A stretch of 64,000 bases of DNA, taken from NCBI GenBank assembly GCA_031409815.1, contig JANNXV010000011.1:1-64000 (forward strand). The letters are read 5' to 3'. The stretch comes from JANLUX01 sp031409815 (GTDB lineage: Bacteria > Bacteroidota > Bacteroidia > AKYH767-A > OLB10). This document shows positions 51,622 through 59,717 of this stretch, piece by piece. The notes beneath the pieces were generated by a model that saw only the letters and a list, made by a program, of their open reading frames with translations, did not search any database and was not told the origin of the DNA. Position numbers and translations under genes: made by a program. How positions within the stretch are numbered: position 1 is the first letter of the stretch; each line of letters begins with the position of its first letter.

Positions 51622-52179
51622 TTATTTTTCTTTTTTATAAGGGCTGTAATCAGCATTGACTTTAACTTCAATTACTTCAGCTATATTGGTATTAACAATT
51701 TTTGGAATAGTTATTTTATGATCTTTCACACTTACTTTAAATTCAGAAATGATATTAATTTTTCCCTCTTTAATAGTTGCCTTTCCTTTTTCGGTGTGTT
51801 CCTTGTCAACTCCATGTATCGAAAAAATTCCGATGGCGGTAATATCATAGCTGCCATCTTTGGTCCAATCGATGGTTTCGTTCACTTTACCTTTAAAGGT
51901 TGCATTAGGATATTTATCACTCTCAATATATTTTTCGTTGAAGTGTTCTCTCATCAGCGCTTTTTTAAATTGAAATGTGGTGATGGGAACATTAAATGCA
52001 ATTTCATTAGTAGTAATGTTTAATACCGATGTCATACTTTGCGAGTTAGCAATAATATCTTCGATGGGTGTGTAAGAATAAAAAGATGCTTTAGCTCCCT
52101 GCGCAAGAAAAATAGGTTGACTTAAAACTTGATTACTGTTGCAAATAATCAAAATAAAGAAAAGTAATGATGATTTCAT
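51622..52179 (-). CDS. YceI family secreted lipid-binding protein
   Basis: This exported protein of 185 residues has the signal peptide KSSLLFFILIICNSNQVLSQ. It has the lipocalin-like YceI fold: FNVPITTFQFKKALMREHFN, then YPNATFKGKVN and FSIHGVDKEHTEKGKATI. Family members bind polyisoprenoid-type lipids in the periplasm. It heads a two-gene unit with the DUF5777 barrel. The 52180-52383 gap, which also serves the divergent M1 gene, holds no element that I recognise. Confidence 0.88.
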   Translation of the reverse strand: MKSSLLFFILIICNSNQVLSQPIFLAQGAKASFYSYTPIEDIIANSQSMTSVLNITTNEIAFNVPITTFQFKKALMREHFNEKYIESDKYPNATFKGKVNETIDWTKDGSYDITAIGIFSIHGVDKEHTEKGKATIKEGKINIISEFKVSVKDHKITIPKIVNTNIAEVIEVKVNADYSPYKKEK

Positions 52180-52383
52180 ATAATTTGTTTTTTATTGCTT
52201 CAACAAAAGTATCACATCTAATGTAACCGATGAGCGCAGGTAGTTTATTTGTTAAAGCAAATAACTAATCAAAATTTTATTTTTAAAAAGATGAATAGAG
52301 TTATTTTTTTGCAAAACAAATTTTATTGCTAACTGAAAGCAGTAACTAAAAATTTCACAGTAGATTCGCTGACTCTCTTACTT

Positions 52384-54249
52384 ATGAAAAAATATTTAGC
52401 ACTCTTGCTTGTGATGGTTGTTGGTTGCAACCAATCTGCAAAAAAAAATTCTGAAAACACAGAAAACATAACCGTTAATGATGAGCACTCGTTTGCGAAA
52501 CCGAATGAGGCTGTTGTCAAACATCTTGATCTCAATTTAAAAGTTGATTTTGAAAAAAAGCAGCTCGCAGGTAAAGCCACACTCACTATTGAAAATATTG
52601 CAAAAGGAAACAACTTACATCTGGATACACGTGACCTGAATATTATTGCGATCACTTTGGATGAGAATAGTATTACCACCTTTGAGATGAAACCTGCTGT
52701 TGCTATTCTTGGTCAGGAATTAATTGTGGCCATTAAACCGGAAACCCAAAAAGTAAATATTGAATACACTACATCTGCCGAAGGTGGTGCAGTGCAGTGG
52801 TTGAGTCCTGCACAAACTGCCGGAGGCAAGCAACCTTTTTTATTTACACATAGCGAAGCCATACTGGCACGTACTTGGATTCCTTTACAGGACAGTCCGG
52901 GAATAAGATTTACCTACGATGCAACCATCCAATGCCCACCCAATTTAATGGCAGTGATGAGCGCTGAAAACGATACGCTACTGCATTCAGATGGTGTCTA
53001 TCATTTTCATATGCCACAGCCTATCCCATCTTACCTGATGGCATTGGCAGTAGGCGATTTAAAATTTCACTCGTATGATAATCGCAGTGGTGTTTTTGCC
53101 GAACCGGTAACATTGCCAAAAGCTGCCAACGAATTAGTTGATATACCGCGCATGATTGCAGCAGCCGAAGAATTGTATGGCCCTTATGCCTGGGGCCGTT
53201 ATGATGTGTTGATATTGCCTCCAAGTTTTCCTTTTGGGGGAATGGAAAACCCACGGCTCACTTTTGCAACTCCTACTATTCTGGCTGGCGATCGTTCATT
53301 AGTTGCATTGATAGCGCATGAATTAGCACATAGCTGGAGCGGCAACTTAGTTACCAATGCAACCTGGAACGATTTCTGGCTCAATGAAGGCTTTACCGTG
53401 TATTTTGAAACACGCATTATGGAAAAATTATTTGGTAAAGACTATGCAGATATGTTAACCGTTCTGGGGAAAGGCGATCTTGATGGTACCATCGCGGATT
53501 TAGGAGATAAAAATCCTGACACACATCTTTATCTCAACCTTAAAGGACGTGATCCGGATGAGGGCGTGAGTGATATTGCGTATGAGAAAGGAAGATTCTT
53601 TCTAACCAGTATAGAACAAACGGTGGGTCGTGATAAATGGGATTTGTTCTTAAAAAAATATTTTACCGAAAATGCTTTTCACAGCATGACCACTGAAATG
53701 TTTCTGGCATATCTTGATAAAGAACTTATCAAAAGTGACACCGCACTCAAAAACAATTTGCACATACAAGAATGGGTGTATAGTCCTGGATTGCCTGCTA
53801 ATTTTCCAATTGTAACTTCTGCTGAATTAGATAAGGCAAAAGCAGCTGCTAATGATTTTATGAAAGGAACATCGCCAGCAAAAATCAATACTCAAGGTTG
53901 GACCACACACCACTGGTTGCAGTTTTTACGTGCCATGCCCAACGAACTTACAACTGAGCAAATGAAATCTTTGGATGCACAATTTCAATTTACCGAAAGT
54001 GGTAATTCAGAAATTCTTTGCGACTGGTTGCGGCATTGTATCAGCAGCAATTATTCAGCAGCGGATTTAACCCTCGATCAATTTTTGATGAATGTAGGAA
54101 GACGCAAATTTTTACGACCGCTCTATGGCGATCTAATAAAAACTCCATCTGGCAAAGAAAAGGCAAAAGCAATTTATGCCAGGGCAAGGCCGGGCTATCA
54201 TTCAATTGCTACCACAACTTTGGATGAGATGCTGGGGGTGCCACAGTAA
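52384..54249 (+). CDS. M1 family metallopeptidase, leukotriene A4 hydrolase-like aminopeptidase lipoprotein
   Basis: This aminopeptidase of 621 residues begins with a lipoprotein signal (KKYLALLLVMVVGC, Cys15 lipidated). The substrate-anchoring motif is PSFPFGGMENPRLTF near residue 285. The zinc site is HELAHSW (residues 312-316 form HExxH) with the third ligand Glu335 in LNEGFTVYFE. The extended C-terminal helical domain and these motifs match the LTA4H group rather than PepN. It likely trims peptides in the periplasm or at the cell surface. The last codons (DEMLGVPQ) are repeated at 55010-55036 after the REP transposase, so the gene's 3' end is at an insertion point. Confidence 0.92.
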   Translation: MKKYLALLLVMVVGCNQSAKKNSENTENITVNDEHSFAKPNEAVVKHLDLNLKVDFEKKQLAGKATLTIENIAKGNNLHLDTRDLNIIAITLDENSITTFEMKPAVAILGQELIVAIKPETQKVNIEYTTSAEGGAVQWLSPAQTAGGKQPFLFTHSEAILARTWIPLQDSPGIRFTYDATIQCPPNLMAVMSAENDTLLHSDGVYHFHMPQPIPSYLMALAVGDLKFHSYDNRSGVFAEPVTLPKAANELVDIPRMIAAAEELYGPYAWGRYDVLILPPSFPFGGMENPRLTFATPTILAGDRSLVALIAHELAHSWSGNLVTNATWNDFWLNEGFTVYFETRIMEKLFGKDYADMLTVLGKGDLDGTIADLGDKNPDTHLYLNLKGRDPDEGVSDIAYEKGRFFLTSIEQTVGRDKWDLFLKKYFTENAFHSMTTEMFLAYLDKELIKSDTALKNNLHIQEWVYSPGLPANFPIVTSAELDKAKAAANDFMKGTSPAKINTQGWTTHHWLQFLRAMPNELTTEQMKSLDAQFQFTESGNSEILCDWLRHCISSNYSAADLTLDQFLMNVGRRKFLRPLYGDLIKTPSGKEKAKAIYARARPGYHSIATTTLDEMLGVPQ

Positions 54250-54260
54250 GTTAATCACAC

Positions 54261-54275
54261 AAACCTCCGAGGTTT
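54261..54275 (+). repeat. Single REP unit upstream of the RAYT gene
   Basis: AAACCTCCGAGGTTT is a near-perfect palindrome around a central C. It is the same unit as those at 54536-54569 and close to those at 54953-54987. It lies 11 bases after the M1 stop codon and 43 bases before the transposase start. Confidence 0.85.
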
Positions 54276-54318
54276 AATTAGCGAATTAACAAGTGAAAAA
54301 TAAAACAAACTTCAACCA

Positions 54319-54945
54319 ATGTCTCAGGCATTACCTCCTTTAGAACCCGATTGTTATTATCACATTTATAATCATGCAAACGGCAGCGATGCATTGTTTA
54401 GAAGCGATGAAAATTATTATTACTTCCTTGAGAAATATATTCAGCATATTGATCCTTTTGTAAACACTTTTGCTTATTGCATGATGCCAAATCATTTTCA
54501 TTTCTTTATTCAGGTTAAGGAAGATCAGTCGCAGCAAACCTCCGAGGTTTCTAAAAACCTCGGAGGTTTAAACAATGAAGAAGCATCCAAAGAAATAGAT
54601 TTATCGAAACGTTTATCAAATTTATTTAATGCTTATACAAAGGCATAAAACAAAAAATTTGATCGAAGGGGAAGTTTATTTAATCATCGTTTCAAAAGAA
54701 AAAGAGTTGAAACAAACGACTACTTCATTCAACTTATTAAGTACATTCATTTAAACCCAGTGCATCATGGTTTTGTAAAACATCCAGCGGATTGGAAATT
54801 CTCTTCCTATCATTCGTTTTTAGACAAGAGAAAAACAAAGATTAATCGAAGTGAGGTTTTAATGTGGTTTGATGGAGCAGACAATTTCAGGTATGCGCAT
54901 CAGTTACCTCTGAGTGATAAGTTTATTTTAGAGATGGATATTTAA
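54319..54945 (+). pseudogene. REP-associated tyrosine transposase (RAYT, IS200-like) with in-frame stop
   Basis: The frame encodes a Y1-type transposase. CYYHIYNHANGSDALFRSDE comes early, the HUH metal site is in MMPNHFHFFIQ, and the catalytic Tyr is in NAYTKA. A TAA at 54646-54648 directly follows. The same frame then runs on with NKKFDRRGSLFNHRFKRK, YIHLNPVHHGFVKHPADWKF and a stop at 54945, so one change broke the gene. Intact relatives usually read NAYTKAINKK here. A REP pair lies inside the coding part (54536-54569). RAYTs act on REP hairpins in the genome; this copy is probably inactive. Confidence 0.9.
54536..54569. repeat. REP palindrome pair inside the transposase gene
   Basis: AAACCTCCGAGGTTT (54536-54550) and AAACCTCGGAGGTTT (54555-54569) are perfect inverted copies with four bases between them. 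They add codons reading QTSEVSKNLGGLN to the transposase frame without breaking it. Confidence 0.92.
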
Positions 54946-54952
54946 CCGAAAA

Positions 54953-54987
54953 TAAACCTCCTAGGTTTTTAAAACCTAGGAGGTTTA
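54953..54987. repeat. REP palindrome downstream of the transposase
   Basis: AAACCTCCTAGGTTTT (54954-54969) and AAAACCTAGGAGGTTT (54971-54986) form a perfect hairpin eight bases after the final stop codon of the transposase. The core has CCTAGG in place of the CCGAGG of the other copies. Confidence 0.92.
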
Positions 54988-54994
54988 TACTGTA

Positions 54995-55036
54995 GCAACA
55001 GAAACGTTTGATGAGATGCTGGGGGTGCCACAGTAA
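54995..55036 (+). pseudogene. Repeated 3' end of the M1 peptidase gene
   Basis: The bases encode ATETFDEMLGVPQ and a stop, against ATTTLDEMLGVPQ at the end of the M1 gene (54208-54249). The last 27 bases are identical, and the 15 before them differ at six positions. It follows the REP hairpin at once. The remaining stretch to 55231 holds no gene that I can support. Confidence 0.88.
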
Positions 55037-55231
55037 TTTTACTAAAGAAAAAAGTTTTTGGAAGAGGCGAGTGTGTAGGTGAGTTTTGTTGTGGATTTGG
55101 TGGAGGGTTAGCGAAGTGCTTCTAAAAAGGAGAAACTGCGAATACTGAAATAACAAACAATGCTTTCTTTAGAGTGGTTGTTGCACAATCCCGTACATTC
55201 GTACAATATCTTATCTGATCCCAACAACAAT

Positions 55232-56605
55232 ATGAAAAGAGTTTATATCACTTTAATCTCAATACTTTTTATAAATACAATGCGGGCGCAAAACCAGGCC
55301 AACAACTGGTATTTTGGATATAATGCAGGCATAAACTTTAGCGCCAACCCACCTATGGCCATAAACGGTGGAATGCTTACTACTGGCGAAGGATGCACCA
55401 CCATGAGCGATGCCAGCGGCAACCTGTTGTTTTATTCTGATGGCGTAAATGTATGGGATCGCACGCATTCTATAATGCCAAACGGAACGGGTTTGTTTGG
55501 CCATGGATCATCAACACAATCGGCCTTAGCGGTACCTATGCCGGGCAGCACCACACTTTATTATCTTTTTACTGTACCTGCATTGCAAGACACTAACCCA
55601 ATGGCTTATTCTATTGTGGATATGGCACTGCACAGTGGTTTTGGCGATATCACCCTTAAGAACAACACACTGCTCAACAGCTCAACCGAAAAACTAACAG
55701 CTGTGTACCACAGTAATGGAACAGATATTTGGATTATAGTGCATGGTTACCCGAACAATTATTTTTATGCTTACCTGCTCACCGCATCTGGCTTAAACAT
55801 CACACCTGTTGCATCCTTAGTAGGCAGCGGAATACTTTCTAGCAATAGTAAAGCTGGATATTTAAAAGCATCTTCATGCGGCAACAAGCTGGCTATGGCC
55901 AACGTTGGGTCGTTTACTGGGTCAACCTTTGAGCTGTTCGATTTCGACAATACCGCTGGCACCGTTTCCAACGCGATAATTCTGGGTACATGGATAGGTC
56001 CCAAGGCTTATGGATGCGAGTTTTCACCCGATAATACAAAACTGTATGCTTCATTTTGGGCTCCAGTCTGTGTAGTACAATTCGATTTAATGGCGGGTTC
56101 AACAGCAGCCATCGCTGCATCCATGGACACAGCTGGTATTCCGTCTGCTGTTCAAATCGGAGCCCTGCAAACCGGCCCTGACGGAAGAATTTATATTGCG
56201 AAAAAAGGCGATACGCATCTCGCTGCAATTATGAACCCCAACCAGCCAGCAGCATCCTGTGGATTCATAGATAATTATTTGACGCTAAGCGCCACTTGCT
56301 ATTGGGGGCTACCCAATTTCATTTCTTCTTATTTCTGCAATATACGTTCGAGCGTTAACGAGGCACAGCAGCACGAGGCCGTTACCCTCTCTCCCAATCC
56401 CACCACTTCCTCCTGCACCATCACGTCATCATCTTTCACTAACTCTACCCTCACTCTTTACGATATAACTGGCAGAACATTATTGCAACAACCTTTCAAT
56501 TCTACAGCAGAATTAAATTTAAGTGCGTTCACACCAAGCATTTATATTATCGAACTAAAAGATAAACAAGGGCACAGCGCAAAAGCAAAAGTGGTGAATG
56601 AATAA
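55232..56605 (+). CDS. Secreted T9SS cargo protein with WD40-like propeller, paralog of the 31-32 kb gene
   Basis: The start ATG 55232 gives the signal peptide KRVYITLISILFINTMRAQ; the frame is open from an ATG at 55160. The body begins NNWYFGYNAGINFSA and carries SDASGNLLFYSDGVNVWDRT, GTDIWIIVHGYPN, EFSPDNTKLYASFW and GPDGRIYIAKKGDT, the same order as in the protein at 30932-32440. The last about 75 residues form a type A sorting domain (VTLSPNPTTSSCTITSSSF, ending KAKVVNE). It is exported through the T9SS, with unknown ligand. It lies just after the repeated M1 end. Confidence 0.86.
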   Translation: MKRVYITLISILFINTMRAQNQANNWYFGYNAGINFSANPPMAINGGMLTTGEGCTTMSDASGNLLFYSDGVNVWDRTHSIMPNGTGLFGHGSSTQSALAVPMPGSTTLYYLFTVPALQDTNPMAYSIVDMALHSGFGDITLKNNTLLNSSTEKLTAVYHSNGTDIWIIVHGYPNNYFYAYLLTASGLNITPVASLVGSGILSSNSKAGYLKASSCGNKLAMANVGSFTGSTFELFDFDNTAGTVSNAIILGTWIGPKAYGCEFSPDNTKLYASFWAPVCVVQFDLMAGSTAAIAASMDTAGIPSAVQIGALQTGPDGRIYIAKKGDTHLAAIMNPNQPAASCGFIDNYLTLSATCYWGLPNFISSYFCNIRSSVNEAQQHEAVTLSPNPTTSSCTITSSSFTNSTLTLYDITGRTLLQQPFNSTAELNLSAFTPSIYIIELKDKQGHSAKAKVVNE

Positions 56606-56606
56606 T

Positions 56607-56670
56607 CGTCATTGCGAGGAACGAAGCAATATTTCCATAGCAAGAGATTGCTTCGTTCCTCGCAATGACG
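56607..56670. repeat. Perfect 24-bp palindrome between convergent genes
   Basis: The arm 56607-56630 (CGTCATTGCGAGGAACGAAG onward) is fully complementary to 56647-56670 around a 16-base loop. The CGTCATTGCGAGGAACGAAGC motif is one I know as a widely dispersed bacterial palindrome. It can terminate both convergent genes. Confidence 0.92.
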
Positions 56671-56671
56671 T

Positions 56672-57580
56672 TCAAATAGTTTGTTTAGCAGCAACAACCG
56701 AATCGCGCTTTAACTTCCGCTCTTCAATTACCTGAAGAAATGGCGCCAGCTCTTTATTCAACTCTTCCACGGAGTGATGAGTGGCTGTATTATTTTCAGG
56801 CAACTGCAACCACGGCTTTCGTTTGCCATACGGATAGGCTCCAAAAATAATTACAGGAGTTCCGTAAGCAGCAATGTTATGGTCGTCAATTAAAATCCAT
56901 TGATCAGCCCAGTCATAAAACCAATGCGCATCCTCATCATACAAACGCATGCATGCATGCGATGCCGGAAAACCCGGCAAGTCGTATTGATGCAGCGAAA
57001 CACCACGTGCATTATCCAGATTAAAATACCAACTCAATTTCCAGTCAGGATTATCGGTGCTTACCGTTTTTTTTGCTTTCCAATTGGTAAAATATAAACC
57101 GGTTGGAGTAGGCGTTGCTCGTTTGCCCATACTGGTGGGTCCCCAACGAACAAGGTTTCCATTTTGATAAGCCGCAAACATTTGTGAGTAGTAAGAAAAT
57201 AAAATCAGTTTAGGAATATCGGCAATTACCGGAAGGCTTAAAGGATATGGAGCATAACGAGTAGTGTCAATCAAAAAAGTATCAGGTACAACCAATGTGT
57301 CGGCCTTCCATACGTGTTCAAAATCAATTCGGTTTAATGCCAGAATTAAATGTAGTTTTTTATCAGTAAACAGCGTATGAAGTTGAGTAATCAGCAGGCT
57401 GTCGAGGGGTAAATAATGATAAGTGAGGGGTAGCACTTCGACTGGTTTAGTGATTGGTTTTTCCAATACTACTTTCACTGCCGGACTATTTTTTTTCTCT
57501 TTTGGTTTCGTTTGATTGCAGGAAATTTGAACCCCGATAAAAACCAAAAAAATAAAATGGAAAAATTTGTTGGTGAACAT
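56672..57580 (-). CDS. L,D-transpeptidase (YkuD-like) lipoprotein
   Basis: This lipoprotein of 302 residues has the signal FTNKFFHFIFLVFIGVQISC, with lipidation at Cys21. The YkuD-like domain at about 105-235 includes VRWGPTSMGKRATPTPTGLYF, split by Gly-Lys, and the catalytic HQYDLPGFPASHACMRLY. The usual active-site string SHGCxR is here SHACMR, so the Gly is replaced by Ala while His and Cys remain. The family cross-links or modifies peptidoglycan with L,D bonds. The lipid anchor would hold it in the envelope. Confidence 0.88.
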   Translation of the reverse strand: MFTNKFFHFIFLVFIGVQISCNQTKPKEKKNSPAVKVVLEKPITKPVEVLPLTYHYLPLDSLLITQLHTLFTDKKLHLILALNRIDFEHVWKADTLVVPDTFLIDTTRYAPYPLSLPVIADIPKLILFSYYSQMFAAYQNGNLVRWGPTSMGKRATPTPTGLYFTNWKAKKTVSTDNPDWKLSWYFNLDNARGVSLHQYDLPGFPASHACMRLYDEDAHWFYDWADQWILIDDHNIAAYGTPVIIFGAYPYGKRKPWLQLPENNTATHHSVEELNKELAPFLQVIEERKLKRDSVVAAKQTI

Positions 57581-57650
57581 TAAAAATTTAACACCACAAA
57601 CCTAACTAAAACAATAAAGCCGCGTTTCAATCGTATCTTTACTTTATCAA

Positions 57651-58241
57651 ATGATTAAACAATTTTTAATCTTCTTATTGGTTTGCTCAAGTGGTGTGAA
57701 GGCGCAAACAAATATTGTGGGTTCTTTTAAAGGAAATCAGCTCGATCAAACGGTCTATTTAGCGTTCACCATTATTGCCGGACAAACCTGTAGTGGTATC
57801 AATATCGAACGAAGTACCGACTCATTAAATTTCTTTACGATAGGAGATATTGCTGGAGTCTGCGGAAGCATTTCATCACCTGTTGATTATAATTATACCG
57901 ACTCGTTTCCAATTAATAATGCCAATAATTATTACCGGTTAGCTCCAGGAAATTCAGATTGGTCGGAGGTTATTAAAGTATTTTTTAAGGCCAAAAGCAA
58001 AAGCGCATTTGTGGTAAGCCCTAATCCTTTTCTAAGCACAGCGAGTATAAATTTTCAAAACCCTGGCCGGAAAACTGTGCAATGGGTGTTGTATGATATT
58101 AATGGAAAGCACACAGCCGCTGGAGTAGTTAAAGATGATTCATTTATTTTGTCGCGCAACAACCTGTATTCAGGAATGTATTTTTTACATCTCACCATCG
58201 ACAATCAGGATTTTCAAAAAGTAAAACTGATTATTGAATAA
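57651..58241 (+). CDS. Small secreted T9SS protein, function unknown
   Basis: This 196-residue exported protein has the signal peptide KQFLIFLLVCSSGVKAQ. A short FnIII-like or discoidin-like beta region (GSFKGNQLDQTVYLAFTI) holds a Cys pair. A type A sorting domain, FVVSPNPFLSTASINFQNP, ends FQKVKLIIE. With only about 90 residues between signal and sorting domain, it is one of the smallest cargo proteins I would expect. No function can be assigned. Confidence 0.8.
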   Translation: MIKQFLIFLLVCSSGVKAQTNIVGSFKGNQLDQTVYLAFTIIAGQTCSGINIERSTDSLNFFTIGDIAGVCGSISSPVDYNYTDSFPINNANNYYRLAPGNSDWSEVIKVFFKAKSKSAFVVSPNPFLSTASINFQNPGRKTVQWVLYDINGKHTAAGVVKDDSFILSRNNLYSGMYFLHLTIDNQDFQKVKLIIE

Positions 58242-58261
58242 GCCATTTTGCTTTGCCGCTT

Positions 58262-58292
58262 AATTACCTCATTACTTAATCACTTATTTTTG
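58262..58292 (+). promoter_or_regulatory. Bacteroidota-type promoter of the acyl-CoA dehydrogenase gene
   Basis: TTTG at 58262-58265 and TATTTTTG at 58285-58292 are separated by 19 bases. This matches the primary sigma pattern of Bacteroidota (TTTG, 19-21 bases, TAnnTTTG). The start codon lies 37 bases beyond. Confidence 0.7.
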
Positions 58293-58328
58293 CCCTCCTT
58301 AAAATAAAGCATTCTTAAATTATAAACA

Positions 58329-59507
58329 ATGGCACAAGACCGTTTTCAGGCACCCGATTATTACCAAATTGACGATTTACTTACCGAAGAACACAAACTC
58401 ATTCGCAATTCAGTGCGTGAGTGGGTAAAAAAGGAAGTGTCGCCTATTATCGAAGATTATGCACAACGTGCAGAGTTTCCTAAACATTTGATAAAGGGAT
58501 TAGCAGAGATTGGAGCTTTCGGACCTTACATTCCGGTTGAATATGGTGGTGGAGGATTGGATCAGATCAGTTATGGTTTGATCATGCAGGAAATTGAACG
58601 TGGCGATTCCGGAATTCGTTCTACGGCTTCGGTGCAAAGTTCATTGGTTATGTATCCTATCTACACTTATGGCAGCGAAGCACAACGTAAAAAATATTTA
58701 CCCAAACTTGCCACTGGAGAATATCTTGGTTGCTTTGGTTTAACAGAACCTGATGCCGGAAGCAATCCAAGTGGAATGCTTACCAATTTTAAAGATGCCG
58801 GAGATCATGTTATCCTGAACGGAAGCAAGATGTGGATTAGTAATGCCCCATTTGCACAAATTGCAGTGGTTTGGGCTAAGGATGAGGCTGGTGATATAAG
58901 AGGTTTGGTTGTTGAACGTGGAATGGAAGGTTTTTCTACCCCTGAAACGCATGGTAAATGGAGTTTACGTGCAAGTGCAACAGGCGAGTTGGTTTTTGAT
59001 AATGTTAAAGTACCCAAAGAAAATATTTTCCCAAATGTGAAAGGATTAAAAGGCCCGCTAGGTTGTTTGAATTCAGCTCGCTTTGGTATTGCTTGGGGCG
59101 CAATTGGAGCAGCAATGGATTGTTACGATTCTGCTTTAAGATATTCTAAGGAACGCAAACAATTCGGCAGACCTATTGGAGGATTTCAGTTGCAACAAAA
59201 GAAATTAGCGGAGATGATTACAGAAATCACCAAAGCACAATTGCTGGCTTGGAGATTGGGTGTTTTGAAGAATGAGAACCGTGCGACACCGGCACAAATC
59301 TCTATGGCTAAACGCAACAATGTTAACATGGCTTTACAAATTACCCATGCAGCACGTCAAATACATGGAGGTATGGGCATCACAGGCGAGTATCCAATTA
59401 TGCGCCACATGATGAATTTAGAAAGTGTTATAACTTATGAGGGAACCCATGATATTCATTTATTGATAACGGGAATGGATATTACAGGAGAGAACGCGTT
59501 TACATAA
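58329..59507 (+). CDS. Acyl-CoA dehydrogenase, glutaryl-CoA dehydrogenase-like
   Basis: This FAD enzyme of 392 residues introduces a 2,3 double bond into an acyl-CoA. Features are CFGLTEPDAGSNPSG (FAD/substrate strand), WSLRASATGELVFDNVKVP, YSKERKQFGRPIGGFQLQQ and QIHGGMGITGEYPIMRHM. The catalytic Glu lies in ITYEGTHDIH near residue 374. The SATGELVFDNV and NLESVITYEGTHDIHLL patterns are closest to glutaryl-CoA dehydrogenase, which also decarboxylates; a short-chain acyl-CoA role is the alternative. It has a well-formed promoter and stands alone. Confidence 0.88.
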   Translation: MAQDRFQAPDYYQIDDLLTEEHKLIRNSVREWVKKEVSPIIEDYAQRAEFPKHLIKGLAEIGAFGPYIPVEYGGGGLDQISYGLIMQEIERGDSGIRSTASVQSSLVMYPIYTYGSEAQRKKYLPKLATGEYLGCFGLTEPDAGSNPSGMLTNFKDAGDHVILNGSKMWISNAPFAQIAVVWAKDEAGDIRGLVVERGMEGFSTPETHGKWSLRASATGELVFDNVKVPKENIFPNVKGLKGPLGCLNSARFGIAWGAIGAAMDCYDSALRYSKERKQFGRPIGGFQLQQKKLAEMITEITKAQLLAWRLGVLKNENRATPAQISMAKRNNVNMALQITHAARQIHGGMGITGEYPIMRHMMNLESVITYEGTHDIHLLITGMDITGENAFT

Positions 59508-59595
59508 ATATTTTATAAGAACTGAAACTTTACACTCATATAGAAAGTACAACACAACAAATGCAAACGAAGTTCATTCTTTAACAGGAATTATT

Positions 59596-59603
59596 TATGT
59601 TTG
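59596..59603 (+). promoter_or_regulatory. Possible -7 box of the tRNA-Cys gene
   Basis: TATGTTTG matches TAnnTTTG and ends 12 bases before the tRNA. No strong -33 box is visible. Confidence 0.45.
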
Positions 59604-59615
59604 CAGTAAAATAAT

Positions 59616-59686
59616 GGTCGTGTGGCCGAGCGGTTAGGCAGAGGTCTGCAAAACCTCCTACAGCGGTTCAAATCCGCTCGCGACCT
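59616..59686 (+). tRNA. tRNA-Cys (anticodon GCA)
   Basis: The 71 bases form a cloverleaf: acceptor GGTCGTG/CGCGACC, three-base-pair D stem GCC/GGC, anticodon stem GAGGT/ACCTC with loop CTGCAAA (anticodon GCA) and T arm AGCGG-TTCAAAT-CCGCT. The discriminator is T, the known identity base of tRNA-Cys. The CCA end is not encoded. Confidence 0.95.
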
Positions 59687-59687
59687 C

Positions 59688-59717
59688 AAAGAGTGCTTCA
59701 GCAATGGAGCACTCTTT
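59688..59717. terminator. Terminator after tRNA-Cys and recJ
   Basis: AAAGAGTGCT (59688-59697) pairs perfectly with AGCACTCTTT (59708-59717), followed by TTATTTT. It lies between convergent tRNA-Cys and recJ and has a T run on the tRNA side. Confidence 0.85.

Noticed and set aside
54319..54648. Shorter intact transposase ending at 54648
   Set aside because: The following codons in the same frame continue the conserved RAYT sequence, so the stop is an interruption and not the natural end.
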